A stretch of 55,905 bases of DNA, from assembly GCA_005223145.1 (NCBI GenBank), contig NJBL01000006.1, forward strand, positions 1-55,905. The letters run 5' to 3'. The notes below the pieces were generated by a model, which was not told the DNA's origin, ran no database searches, and saw only the letters and a program-made list of their open reading frames with translations. Source of the DNA: a bacterium (candidate division B38) B3_B38 (GTDB taxonomy: Bacteria > Acidobacteriota > B3-B38 > Guanabaribacteriales > B3-B38). Positions 46,370 to 54,898 of this stretch are shown piece after piece (the stretch's first letter is position 1; every line of letters starts with the position of its first letter). Made by a program: the position numbers and the translations under genes.

Positions 46370-48640
46370 TTATTTATCAGCCCCATAGCTCGCTATTACC
46401 GCCTGCCCCAGAGCCAGTCCCCCATCGTTAGGGGGAATCTGGCTGTGGGTGTACACCTGAAAGCCGAGCTGTTCCAATCTGCTGGTCAGATGGGTCAGGA
46501 GGTACATATTCTGGAAAACCCCTCCGCTGAAGGCAACCTTCTCCATGCCGGTTTCCTCCCTGAGCTTCAGGCAGAAGTCTGCAAAAAGCTGAACCAGGGA
46601 GTTGTGGAATTTGGCACTGATCACCCCCGGGAGCTCCCCCTTGTTTATATCTTCCACTATCCTTCTTATCATCGGAAGGGGGGAGAAGATGGTCAGCTCC
46701 CCCTCCTGTTCCAGAGATATGGGATAGTAGCCTTCCTCCTCGGAAGAGATAGTCGCCTCCAGCTCCATAGCGGCTTGCCCTTCAAACCGGATGTAGTCCC
46801 TCAGCCCCACCAGAGCGGCTACCGCATCGAAGAGCCGACCGCAGCTGGAGGTTAAGGGGGAGTTAATTTCCTGCTGTATCATCTTTACTATGATCTGCCG
46901 AGTTCTCTCCGGTATGCGGCTGAGTAGTGACAGCTTCAGGTCTGTGTATTCTGCGCCATAAGCAGCATAGAGGTAGCTTAGAGCCATCCTCCACGGCTCC
47001 CTCACCGCCGCCGCGCCTCCGGGCAAGGGGATATATCTGAAGTGCCCCACCCTCCTTGTCCTGCGAAGGTCAGCCACGAGCACCTCGCCCCCCCATATCT
47101 TGCCATCCAGCCCATAGCCGGAGCCATCTAAGGCGATGCCGAGCACGCTATCCTCCACCCTGTTTTCCGCCAGACAACTGGCGATATGGGCGTGATGATG
47201 CTGAACCCCGTAAAGCCGCTTTCCCTGGCAGGAAAGTGCGTATTTCGTGCTGAGATAGTCGGGGTGGAGGTCATAGGCGATGAGTTCGGGCTCTATCTGC
47301 AGGATGCGGGTCAGATGGGCGATGCTCTCCTCGAAGAAGCTGAGGCTCTCCAGGTTCTCCAGTTCCCCGATGTGCTGGCTGAGGAAAGCCCGGTTCCCCT
47401 TGGTGAGGCAGATGGTATTCTTAGCTTCGGCGCCGCAGGCGAGAACCTGCTTCAGCTCCATAGGAAGAAGGATAGGCTGGGGGACATATCCCCGAGAGCG
47501 CCTGACCATAAGCGGCTTCCTCTCCACCAGGCGGACCACGGAATCATCAGTGCGTAGATAGATGTCGCGGTTGTGCAGGAGAAAGTAATCGGCAATGCCA
47601 GCTAACCTCTCCAAAGCCTCTTTATTGTATATGCAAATCGGCTCTTCGCTGAGATTGCCGCTGGTCATCACCAGCGCCAGAAAATCCCCCTGGAGTATGA
47701 GGTGATGCAGCGGGGTGTAAGGGAGAAGGAGCCCGAAGCATGGGTTCCTCGGTGCCACATACGGGGAGATACGGTTCCCCTCCCTTTTCCTGACCAGGAC
47801 GATGGGATGCTGTGGGGACTCCAGCAGCCCCCTCTCCTCCGGCTCTATCACGGCAAACTCCTCTGCTTTGCGGCAGTCAGCGGACATAATTGCCAGCGGC
47901 TTCTCCTCCCGGAGTTTTCTCCTTCGGAGGGCGAGCACTGCCTCATCGTTGGTGGCATCGACAGCCAGATGAAATCCTCCCAGACCCTTAATAGCTATAA
48001 CAGCTCCTTTCTTGAGAAGGGAGATGGTCTCCTTGACAGGGTCAACGCCGACAAGCTCATTCCCCTTACCATCCACCAGAAAAACCCGGGGACCGCACTC
48101 CCAGCAGGCATTGGGCTGGGCATGAAAACGGCGATTGCTGGGGTCTTCGTACTCCCTCTGACAGGCAGGGCACATCTTGAAGGAATCCATAGAGGTAAAC
48201 TTTCTATCATAGGGTATGTCCTTAATTATGGTGTAGCGGGGACCGCAATTGGTGCAATTTATGAAAGGGTAGCCATAGCGCCTGTCGGAAGGGTCAAAAA
48301 GCTCCCGCAGACAGTCACTGCAAATAGCGATATCCGGGGAGATGAGCGCGGTGCGCTCTTCCTGGACGATGCTCTCTTTTATCACGAAGGAGCTGTCGGA
48401 GTTAAGAGGTATAAAGTCCACCGTGATAGAGGTGATGCGGGCTAAGGGTGGGGGATTTGACTTTATCTCTCCGATGAAATCCTCTATTTTCTCCTCGTCC
48501 CCCTCCACCTCTATTTCAACCCCTGAGGAATTGTTAGCCACAAACCCGCACAGCCGAGACCCGATGGCTAACTGATATATAAAAGGGCGGAATCCAACCC
48601 CCTGCACTATCCCCGTTATCTGGATTCTGGCTCTCGACAT
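46370..48640 (-). CDS. hypF: Carbamoyltransferase HypF
   Basis: HypF makes carbamoyl-AMP from carbamoyl phosphate and carbamoylates HypE. All domains are present in order: acylphosphatase (ITGIVQGVGFRPF), four CxxC zinc motifs (CSDC, CTNCGPRY, CPACQREY, CWECGPR; about 108-183), YrdC-like domain (AIKGLGGFHLAVDATN, VMTSGNLSEEP), and Kae1-like domain (GVQHHHAHIASCLAEN, SGGVFQNMYLL). About 756 aa, normal length. The ATG at 48640 overlaps the hypB stop as TGATG; a GTG one codon earlier is possible. Confidence 0.97.
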   Translation of the reverse strand: MSRARIQITGIVQGVGFRPFIYQLAIGSRLCGFVANNSSGVEIEVEGDEEKIEDFIGEIKSNPPPLARITSITVDFIPLNSDSSFVIKESIVQEERTALISPDIAICSDCLRELFDPSDRRYGYPFINCTNCGPRYTIIKDIPYDRKFTSMDSFKMCPACQREYEDPSNRRFHAQPNACWECGPRVFLVDGKGNELVGVDPVKETISLLKKGAVIAIKGLGGFHLAVDATNDEAVLALRRRKLREEKPLAIMSADCRKAEEFAVIEPEERGLLESPQHPIVLVRKREGNRISPYVAPRNPCFGLLLPYTPLHHLILQGDFLALVMTSGNLSEEPICIYNKEALERLAGIADYFLLHNRDIYLRTDDSVVRLVERKPLMVRRSRGYVPQPILLPMELKQVLACGAEAKNTICLTKGNRAFLSQHIGELENLESLSFFEESIAHLTRILQIEPELIAYDLHPDYLSTKYALSCQGKRLYGVQHHHAHIASCLAENRVEDSVLGIALDGSGYGLDGKIWGGEVLVADLRRTRRVGHFRYIPLPGGAAAVREPWRMALSYLYAAYGAEYTDLKLSLLSRIPERTRQIIVKMIQQEINSPLTSSCGRLFDAVAALVGLRDYIRFEGQAAMELEATISSEEEGYYPISLEQEGELTIFSPLPMIRRIVEDINKGELPGVISAKFHNSLVQLFADFCLKLREETGMEKVAFSGGVFQNMYLLTHLTSRLEQLGFQVYTHSQIPPNDGGLALGQAVIASYGADK

Positions 48641-49311
48641 CACTTTTTAGTCGCCCCCGATAATCGGTTCACCCGCCCCTCAAGCCAGCGGAGCCAATCC
48701 TCCAGCCCTGCCCCGGTAGTGCAGGAGGTCTCAAAGACCTTTATAGCCGGATTTATCTGGCGAGCATATTTTATTGCCTGCCCCAGGTCAAAATCGGTGT
48801 AGGGGAGCAGGTCAACCTTGTTAATTATCAAAACCTCGGAGATGCGGAACATCACCGGATATTTAAGGGGCTTATCGTCCCCTTCGGGGACACTCATTAT
48901 GGTGACCTTAGCATCCTCCCCAAGGTCGTAGGCGGCGGGGCAGACAAGGTTTCCCACATTCTCTATGAGCAAGAGGTCAAGCTCGTCAATATGGAAGAAG
49001 GGAAGAGCCTTCCTAACCATACTGGCATCCAGGTGGCAGGCACCACCGGTGGTTATCTGTTTTACTGAGACCCGGTGCCGGGCTATTCGCTGGGCATCGC
49101 GGTCGGTCTGCAAGTCCCCGGTGATAACCGCTGTCCGCAGTCTCCCCTGCAAATGGGAGACGGTTCGCTCAATTAGGCTGGTCTTCCCCGAACCGGGGGA
49201 GCTGAGTAGATTGAATACCGCGACCCCTTTCTCTTTAAAAAGCCGACGGTTCTCCTCGGCAATCTGCTGATTGGTGGAAAGGAGCTTCTTTTCAACCTTT
49301 ATCCTTTTCAT
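48640..49311 (-). CDS. hypB: Hydrogenase nickel incorporation GTPase HypB
   Basis: HypB is the GTPase that helps insert nickel. It has 223 aa, with P-loop SSPGSGKTS (37-45), the metal site GGACHLDASM near 100, IENVGNLVCPA and NKVDLLPY. The N-terminal CxxCGC nickel motif and the His-rich stretch of some HypB are both absent, so only the G-domain metal site remains. Its start overlaps hypA by 20 nt. Confidence 0.95.
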   Translation of the reverse strand: MKRIKVEKKLLSTNQQIAEENRRLFKEKGVAVFNLLSSPGSGKTSLIERTVSHLQGRLRTAVITGDLQTDRDAQRIARHRVSVKQITTGGACHLDASMVRKALPFFHIDELDLLLIENVGNLVCPAAYDLGEDAKVTIMSVPEGDDKPLKYPVMFRISEVLIINKVDLLPYTDFDLGQAIKYARQINPAIKVFETSCTTGAGLEDWLRWLEGRVNRLSGATKK

Positions 49312-49654
49312 CCTCTTCTATCTCCAAAGATACGAGGTCAAGTTCATCGCCAGCAATGGTTTCCAGTTCTTTCCCCGAACACCGGGGACATTGAAAATAG
49401 AACCCTTCAACTTCGAAGCAGCTCTGACACTGCAGGCAGCGGGCACGGACAGAGACCAATTCAATCTGAAGCTCTGCACCTTCCATGGGTGTCCCTTCTG
49501 TTAACACCTGGAAGCAGAAGGTCAGGGCATCGGGCTCCACCGCCGTCAATCTCCCCACCTTCAAATTTACCCTGGTAATCCTCGCCCCGGGGCAGCCCTG
49601 GAGGTGCTCGTTGAGCAGCTCCACCAGATTAGTTGTAATGGACATCTCGTGCAT
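49292..49654 (-). CDS. hypA: Hydrogenase nickel chaperone HypA
   Basis: HypA binds nickel through its N-terminal MHE (H2, E3) and zinc through two CxxC pairs, here C73/C76 and C89/C92, with an extra C79. 120 aa. The Glu/Asp-rich tail (EIEEDEKDKG) overlaps the hypB start. It is the first gene of the hyp operon, behind the promoter at 49721-49749. Confidence 0.95.
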   Translation of the reverse strand: MHEMSITTNLVELLNEHLQGCPGARITRVNLKVGRLTAVEPDALTFCFQVLTEGTPMEGAELQIELVSVRARCLQCQSCFEVEGFYFQCPRCSGKELETIAGDELDLVSLEIEEDEKDKG

Positions 49655-49720
49655 CTTAGCCCCTTATGGAGAGACCCATTGCTCTATTTACAAACTTCAT
49701 TCCTTTCTGAAAAGCACCCT

Positions 49721-49749
49721 ATTTTACCCGATTTTTCCCCCTATTGCAA
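49721..49749 (-). promoter_or_regulatory. Promoter of the hyp operon
   Basis: Minus strand: -35 TTGCAA (49744-49749), 17-bp spacer, -10 TAAAAT (49721-49726). The leader to hypA would be about 60 nt. Confidence 0.65.
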
Positions 49750-49861
49750 GTTGCCAGCCGGGTATAATCCCCACAGCAATTTTTAGGTTTTCTACATTAG
49801 GAAAGAGCAAAGCGGAGAGCTCTGAGCCACTGATAAGCTAATAAGGCGGGTACCATTCTGC

Positions 49862-49890
49862 TTGACACCTACAGGTTTTTTTCATAATAT
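49862..49890 (+). promoter_or_regulatory. Promoter of the ArsA-like gene
   Basis: Consensus -35 TTGACA (49862-49867), 17-bp spacer, -10 TAATAT (49885-49890), the same pair of boxes as the ispD promoter. Leader about 60 nt, with AAAGGA before the ATG. Confidence 0.75.
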
Positions 49891-49956
49891 ACAAATAGTA
49901 AGGACAAAATATAAATCATTGTTTTCGGAAGCCTGTGGCCAAGAGAAAGGATTACG

Positions 49957-51144
49957 ATGAGGATTATCCTGTATACAGGCAAGGGTGGGGTGGGCAAGAC
50001 CAGTATCTCGGCTGCCACGGCTATCAAATGCGCCCAGCTTGGTCACCAGACCATCGTTTTGAGCACCGACTCCGCCCATTCCTTGGGCGACTCACTGGAG
50101 ATGGAGATTGGAAACGGAGTGGCAAAGGTTGCCGACAACCTTTACGCCGAAGAGGTCAATGTAAATTACGAGCTTAAGGTCAACTGGGGAAAGATTCAAT
50201 CTTTTATCACCGAGTTTCTGCACCGTCGGGGTTTTGACGATTTCATAGCCGAGGAGTTCGCTATCTTCCCCGGGATGGAGGAGCTTTTCAGCATACTCAA
50301 GCTCAAGGAGTATCAGGAGCAGGGGAAGTTCGATGTAGCCATTATCGATTGTGCTCCCACCGGCGCCACGGCAAGAATGCTCAGCTTCCCCGACATCATC
50401 GAATGGTATATGGAGAAGTTCTTCCACCTTCAGCGGAGGATAGTCAAGACCATACGACCGATTGCCGAACGGATTGCCAAGGTCTCTCTGCCTACCGACG
50501 ATGTCTATTTCTCCCTGGAGGAGCTTTACCAGAAGATAGGCGGGATGAAGGAGATATTGACCAACCCCGAGCATTCCTCGGTGCGCATCGTCTTTAATCC
50601 CGAAAAGATGGTCATCAAAGAGTCCCAGAGGATTCTCACCTACCTGAACCTCTTCAATTTCCCTATCGATGCCGCCATTGCCAACCGTCTGATGCCCGCC
50701 GAGGTGGGCAACAGCTTCTTTTCTCAGTGGAAGGATATTGAAGCCCAGTACTTGAGGTTAGCCGAAGAGTCCTTCAATCCCCTTCCCATCTTCAAAGCTC
50801 ACCTCTTCCACCGGGAGATGGTAGGCAGGGAGATGCTGGAGCAAATGGCGGATGAGATATTCCAGGATAAAGACCCCTCCACCATCTTCTTTAAAAAGAA
50901 ACCTATGACGGTGCAAAAAGTAAACAACGATTATCTCCTCACCATTCCTCTCCCTCATGGCGACAAGAAAGACCTTGATCTGTGGGTCAGAGGGGATGAA
51001 TTAATCATCACTATGAAGAATTATAGGAGAAATCTCCTACTACCTCGAACCATTTCCGCGCTGCCCTTGAAGGAAGCACGGTTCGAGGGGGACGAGCTAA
51101 AGATTATCTTTGGAGGTGATGAGCATGGCAAAAGCAGCAGCTGA
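49957..51144 (+). CDS. ArsA/Get3-like ATPase with HSP20-like C-terminal domain
   Basis: This 395-residue protein begins with the deviant Walker A GKGGVGKTS (8-16) of the SIMIBI ATPase class, with DSAHSLGDSLE (switch I) and DCAPTGATARML (switch II) following. The Get3 CxxC zinc site is absent. Residues 317-387 form the HSP20-like beta domain found at the end of many bacterial ArsA proteins (YLLTIPLPHGDKK, WVRGDELIITMKNYRRNLLL). No arsB, arsC or arsR is near, so arsenite export is not supported; a membrane-protein targeting or chaperone role is possible. Confidence 0.88.
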   Translation: MRIILYTGKGGVGKTSISAATAIKCAQLGHQTIVLSTDSAHSLGDSLEMEIGNGVAKVADNLYAEEVNVNYELKVNWGKIQSFITEFLHRRGFDDFIAEEFAIFPGMEELFSILKLKEYQEQGKFDVAIIDCAPTGATARMLSFPDIIEWYMEKFFHLQRRIVKTIRPIAERIAKVSLPTDDVYFSLEELYQKIGGMKEILTNPEHSSVRIVFNPEKMVIKESQRILTYLNLFNFPIDAAIANRLMPAEVGNSFFSQWKDIEAQYLRLAEESFNPLPIFKAHLFHREMVGREMLEQMADEIFQDKDPSTIFFKKKPMTVQKVNNDYLLTIPLPHGDKKDLDLWVRGDELIITMKNYRRNLLLPRTISALPLKEARFEGDELKIIFGGDEHGKSSS

Positions 51145-51334
51145 AGGTAAGAAACCCTGCTGCCTCATCTCAGAATTGCTGGCTCCGTTCTCGGATGCCT
51201 TACCCCATATGCTAAATGCCCGCAAGGAGTTGCTCCTCGCCGTAAGGGCGATAATTGATAAAAAGATAGAGCTCCTGGAAAAAGCTGCCGCCAAGAAGGG
51301 GAGCGGACCCGCCCGCCAGGTAGAGGTAAAGTAG
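51125..51334 (+). CDS. Small helical protein coupled to the ArsA-like ATPase
   Basis: This 69-residue protein is not recognised. The ATG at 51125 has GGAGGT seven bases upstream and overlaps the ATPase gene by 20 nt, so it is probably co-translated. A Lys-rich start with a CC pair (GKKPCCLISELL) is followed by an amphipathic helix (LPHMLNARKELLLAVRAIID) and a Lys/Ala-rich end. The pairing suggests a partner of the ATPase. Confidence 0.7.
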   Translation: MAKAAAEGKKPCCLISELLAPFSDALPHMLNARKELLLAVRAIIDKKIELLEKAAAKKGSGPARQVEVK

Positions 51335-51592
51335 CAGGGGTTAGCTCCTCGTGACTATCCTGCTAAGAGGTAAAAAGGAGGGACAATTTCCTATCAAAAA
51401 AGGGGGACCCTCTTATGCTGAAGTGGAACCTTGAGAATAAGCCGGGGATTGCTGTGTTGGTGGACTGAATTTTTCATTCCGTAATGCAAAAAAGGAAGCC
51501 AAGTAATAGCCTCCGCCTACAAATCCCCTCTCTTTCGTGATATGATTCCCTGTTGCGGGCAAGAGGTCAATTATGCATCTTGCTGGCAGGAA

Positions 51593-51644
51593 GAAGGAAG
51601 CATCCATCCCACTGCAAACTACCTGATTGGATGCCTTCTTTTTT
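51593..51644 (+). terminator. Rho-independent terminator
   Basis: Plus strand: GAAG and GCATCCA (51593-51606, with a 3-nt bulge) pair with TGGATGC and CTTC (51628-51638), followed by six T. The 5' arm can also pair with ATGC and TCTT at 51573-51581, so two exclusive folds are possible. It either ends the ArsA transcript or attenuates the amidohydrolase gene. Confidence 0.7.
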
Positions 51645-51665
51645 GCCTTTAAAAGGAGGGTAAAA

Positions 51666-51701
51666 ATGCACCTCAATAGAGCTTCTCCCGAGGTTCAGTA
51701 G
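51666..51701 (+). CDS. Possible 11-residue leader peptide
   Basis: ATG to TAG, product MHLNRASPEVQ, preceded by AAAGGAGGG at ideal spacing. It lies between the terminator and the amidohydrolase start. The strong ribosome-binding site makes translation plausible; no run of one amino acid indicates what would be sensed. Confidence 0.35.
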   Translation: MHLNRASPEVQ

Positions 51702-51748
51702 TGGAACATATTCCTTAAAACTTCACATTTCCCAGAAAGGAGGACAGA

Positions 51749-54253
51749 ATGAAAAGGCATCTTATTTATTCCCTTCTCATATTACTCGTACTCACCTTGC
51801 TCGTAGCTGGGGGAGCAGCGACTGACGGCGAAGAGGTAATTGCTATAAAAGGTAAGGTAGTTTATACTGCCGCCGGTCCACCCATTACCGATGGGGTGGT
51901 CATTGTCCGCAACGGCAAGATCGTCCAGGTCGGCAAAGGGCTTAGCATCCCTAGCGATGCCCAGGTCTACCAGGCTGAGGTAGTGATGCCGGGGCTGATA
52001 GAAGCTCATGGTCATTTTGCCATGTCTTCCCTCGGAGGAGATTCCGATGTAAACGAGACCACCGACCCCTCCACCCCATATGCCAGGGCCTCTGATGCCA
52101 TTAATATTGATGACCCCTATTTCCGCTACCCCCTCAGCGGTGGGGTGACTACCATCGTCTCCCGCCCGGGCAGCGCCAATGTCTTCGGTGGATTGAGCGT
52201 GGCTCTGAAGATAAAGACCGGCTCCCTCAAGGATATAATTATAAAGGACCCCTGCGACGTAAAAATGGCCATGGAGGGGAATCCCATCGGGGTCTATGGC
52301 TCACGGGGGAGAATGCCCAAGACAATGATGGGGGTCTACTATATCGCTCGCAAAGTCTTCCTGGAAGCCCAGGACTACCTCAAGCAGTGGGAAAAATACG
52401 AAAAGGAGAAGGAGACCAACCCCGAGGCGAAGCCTCCCAAGCGAGACCTCAATCTGGAACCCCTGGCTATGGCTCTCAAAGGGGAGATACCGGTCCATAT
52501 CCACACCGCCAAAGCCAACGAGGTGGACGCCGCCCTCCGACTCTTCGACGAGTTTCATCTCGACGGAAGCCACGGGCATGCCTACTGGAGTTACCTCATT
52601 GCCGATAAGCTCGCCAAAAGGAAAGAGGTACTGGTGCTCGGTCCGGAGATGTTCTTCCACTACTTTGGCGAAAAAGGGGTGAAGAACTCCGCCGCTATTC
52701 TGGCCAAGAAGGGGGCTAAGGTTGCCGTGCAGACCGACTCCAACAGCTACGGCATAAAATACCTCCGCAATATCGCCGCCCTCTGTATCCGATACGGTCT
52801 CCCCCTGGAGGAAGCAATCAAATCGGTTACTATTAACGCTGCCGACGCTGTCAACCTCGACCACCGCATTGGCAGTCTCCAGCCGGGCAAGGACGCTGAT
52901 ATTGTTCTCATGGATGGCGACCCCTTTGAGGTGGTGACCACGGTGGAGAAGGTCTTCGTAGATGGAAAGCTGGAATTTTCCAACCAGGAGAAGTTTAACA
53001 CCCTCAAAGACCTGACCTCAGCCCCGCCGGTGGTATCCGGCACTGCGGTAAAAATAAAGAAGGGCAAATCCTCACAGATAGCCATCGTGGGAGGAACAAT
53101 ACTGACCGTCACCGAGGGGGTTATCCCCGACGGGGTAGTTCTGATAGAGGACGGCAAGATTAAAAAAGTCGGTAAGGACTTATCTATCCCTTCAGATTAC
53201 ACCGTGATTGAGGCTGAAGGGAAGGTGGTAATGCCAGGGCTGGTGGCTGCCAGCTCCTCCTTAGGACTTTACAGCGACTGGAAAAGATTTGCCCATACCG
53301 ACGAGACCACCAACCCCGTGTTACCTGCTATGGAGGTTATTCACGCTATCGACCCCTTCTTCCCCACTGTCTACGATATGATGAGCAGCGGGGTCACCAC
53401 CGCCAATGTTACACCGGGAGGAAGCAATGTCCTTGGAGGACGCGGGGCGGTGATCAAGACCTCGGGTACTCATATCGACGAGCTGCTGTTAAAGAAGCAC
53501 AGCATTGTGATGGCCTCCTACGGTGAGAGCCCCAAGCGCACCTACGGTCGACAGGGACGCCTCCCCTCAACCCGCATGGGCATCGCTTATCTCCTGCGAG
53601 ATAACCTCCTCAAAGCGCTGGAATACAAGGAGAAGCTGGCAGAGGCTACTACCAAGGAGAAAATGCCAAAACGAGACCTCAAATTAGAAGCCCTGGTTCC
53701 CGTCATTGAGGGAAAGCTGCCCCTTATGGTGAGGATTCACCGGAAGAGCGATATTCTTAATCTCTTCAGCATTGCCGATGAGTTCGGCATCAAGCTGATT
53801 ATTGAAGGAGGAACTGACACCTACAAGGTAGCTGACCAGCTGGCAAAGAGGAACATCCCGGTGGTGATCACCTCCCTGCGGGGATACTATGCCACCCCGG
53901 AGACTGCTGATTTTCGCACTGACCTGCCTGCTCTACTGGAGAAAGCTGGAGTTAAGGTGGGCTTCCGGCTGGATGACGCCCGCTGGCCCATCAACTCTCT
54001 GGGGCATCAGGACGGCAACCTGCTTCTTAATGCTGCTCTGGCGTTCAAGAACGGAATGTCCGAGATGGGAGCGCTTCGCAGTATCACCATCGACCCGGCT
54101 GAGATGCTGGGAATCGCCGAGCGGGTGGGAAGCCTTGAGCCGGGCAAGGATGCCGACATCCTTATTCTGGCTGGTCACCCCTTCCTCATCAGGGCGGTTC
54201 CCGAGATGGTGATTATCAACGGGAGGATAGTATTCCAGAAGGGCGGAGATTAA
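51749..54253 (+). CDS. Secreted tandem amidohydrolase, second half degenerate
   Basis: This 834-residue protein has a signal peptide (about 1-24) and two copies of the amidohydrolase fold. Copy 1 (about 30-410) has H87-G-H89 after VVMPGLIEA, H250-I-H252, SHGHAYWS and D330, so a metal site is likely. Copy 2 (about 443-834) begins with the same pattern (DGKIKKVGKDLSIPSD, VVMPGLVA) but has S502 and S504 in place of the HxH and R662 for H250. Both copies end GSLxPGKDADI. Likely substrates are cyclic amides or dipeptides, unproven. GGAGG lies upstream of the ATG. Confidence 0.88.
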   Translation: MKRHLIYSLLILLVLTLLVAGGAATDGEEVIAIKGKVVYTAAGPPITDGVVIVRNGKIVQVGKGLSIPSDAQVYQAEVVMPGLIEAHGHFAMSSLGGDSDVNETTDPSTPYARASDAINIDDPYFRYPLSGGVTTIVSRPGSANVFGGLSVALKIKTGSLKDIIIKDPCDVKMAMEGNPIGVYGSRGRMPKTMMGVYYIARKVFLEAQDYLKQWEKYEKEKETNPEAKPPKRDLNLEPLAMALKGEIPVHIHTAKANEVDAALRLFDEFHLDGSHGHAYWSYLIADKLAKRKEVLVLGPEMFFHYFGEKGVKNSAAILAKKGAKVAVQTDSNSYGIKYLRNIAALCIRYGLPLEEAIKSVTINAADAVNLDHRIGSLQPGKDADIVLMDGDPFEVVTTVEKVFVDGKLEFSNQEKFNTLKDLTSAPPVVSGTAVKIKKGKSSQIAIVGGTILTVTEGVIPDGVVLIEDGKIKKVGKDLSIPSDYTVIEAEGKVVMPGLVAASSSLGLYSDWKRFAHTDETTNPVLPAMEVIHAIDPFFPTVYDMMSSGVTTANVTPGGSNVLGGRGAVIKTSGTHIDELLLKKHSIVMASYGESPKRTYGRQGRLPSTRMGIAYLLRDNLLKALEYKEKLAEATTKEKMPKRDLKLEALVPVIEGKLPLMVRIHRKSDILNLFSIADEFGIKLIIEGGTDTYKVADQLAKRNIPVVITSLRGYYATPETADFRTDLPALLEKAGVKVGFRLDDARWPINSLGHQDGNLLLNAALAFKNGMSEMGALRSITIDPAEMLGIAERVGSLEPGKDADILILAGHPFLIRAVPEMVIINGRIVFQKGGD

Positions 54254-54315
54254 TCCCCGCTGATATATATTCAGAGAGGAAGAGCACTGACTTCGCTGAC
54301 AATAGGGAGGGCAGC

Positions 54316-54879
54316 CTAACTAAAGGCAGCTTTTACCAGCTTCTTGAGCTGGAGGAGAGGCTCTTTTTCGGCTTCTATATCTATAACCTCTGCCTTCCCT
54401 ATTTTTAACAGAGCGATTAGTTCCGCGAGAATATTCCGGCGAGCGGTAATAATGAAGCATCCCCCAAAGTGAAGGAGTATGCTCTCTGCCAGCCGGTAAT
54501 AGCCCTTCCGCTTCAGCTCCAGTCTGCCGACCTCGTCTAGGATGAAAACCTGGCTATCGAGGCTACTGCTGAAGAGTTGCTCAGCCCAGCGAAAGCTCTC
54601 CTCAACAAAGTAGAAGGAGCACTGGCGGAGAGGAGTATTGAAGGGGGTGGTACGAGCAAGAATCCGCTCCTCACCGGTGCGAAGGTCGCGGATGATATAG
54701 CCTACTCGCTCCCCTGCTTCATACAATACCGGAGTGATCACCCCGGCTACCGATATACCTTCGGTCTTCAGAATACGGGCTGCTTCCTCCACCAGCGAGG
54801 TCTTACCGCAGCCCACCGACCCAGTGATGATGATTATCCGCCGCGGTCCGGGGGAAACCTTCATATCTATTTCAGGCAA
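54316..54879 (-). CDS. THEP1-type nucleoside-triphosphatase
   Basis: This 187-residue P-loop protein has Walker A TGSVGCGKTS (about 20-29) and a Walker B-like QVFILDEVGRLELKRKGYY, as in the THEP1 family of small NTPases known from thermophiles, which hydrolyse NTPs with broad specificity and unknown biological role. The start used is TTG at 54879; ATG at 54864 is an alternative. It lies 19 bp after the S9 peptidase gene, on the same strand. Confidence 0.88.
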   Translation of the reverse strand: MPEIDMKVSPGPRRIIIITGSVGCGKTSLVEEAARILKTEGISVAGVITPVLYEAGERVGYIIRDLRTGEERILARTTPFNTPLRQCSFYFVEESFRWAEQLFSSSLDSQVFILDEVGRLELKRKGYYRLAESILLHFGGCFIITARRNILAELIALLKIGKAEVIDIEAEKEPLLQLKKLVKAAFS

Positions 54880-54898
54880 TCCTTCCGTTGGCTCTCCT

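Larger units (their letters stand above)
49655..49956. other. Divergent promoter region between hypA and the ArsA-like gene
   Basis: No gene lies here. It holds a minus-strand promoter for the hyp operon and a plus-strand promoter for the ArsA-like gene, about 110 bp apart. No obvious operator palindrome was seen between them. Confidence 0.6.
51335..51748 (+). other. Structured leader upstream of the amidohydrolase gene
   Basis: No long gene is supported on either strand. The plus strand holds a 7-bp stem TAAGAGG/CCTCTTA (51364-51370 with 51409-51415), a possible 17-codon frame at 51415-51468 (weak site), an intrinsic terminator (51593-51644), a well-started 11-codon frame (51666-51701) and the amidohydrolase ribosome-binding site. 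The layout suits an attenuator, a riboswitch or a terminated small RNA. I match it to no known class. Confidence 0.45.

Noticed and set aside
47702-48445. 247-codon plus-strand frame
   Set aside because: Antisense to hypF with no domain of its own.
51418-51431. String AAGTGGAACC resembling the T-box core
   Set aside because: It lies about 170 bp before the terminator instead of inside an antiterminator next to it, and an amidohydrolase is not a usual T-box target.
51413-51676. 87-codon minus-strand frame in the leader of the amidohydrolase gene
   Set aside because: It needs a TTG start without a clear binding site, no family is recognised, and a plus-strand terminator lies within it. A structured RNA explains the region better.
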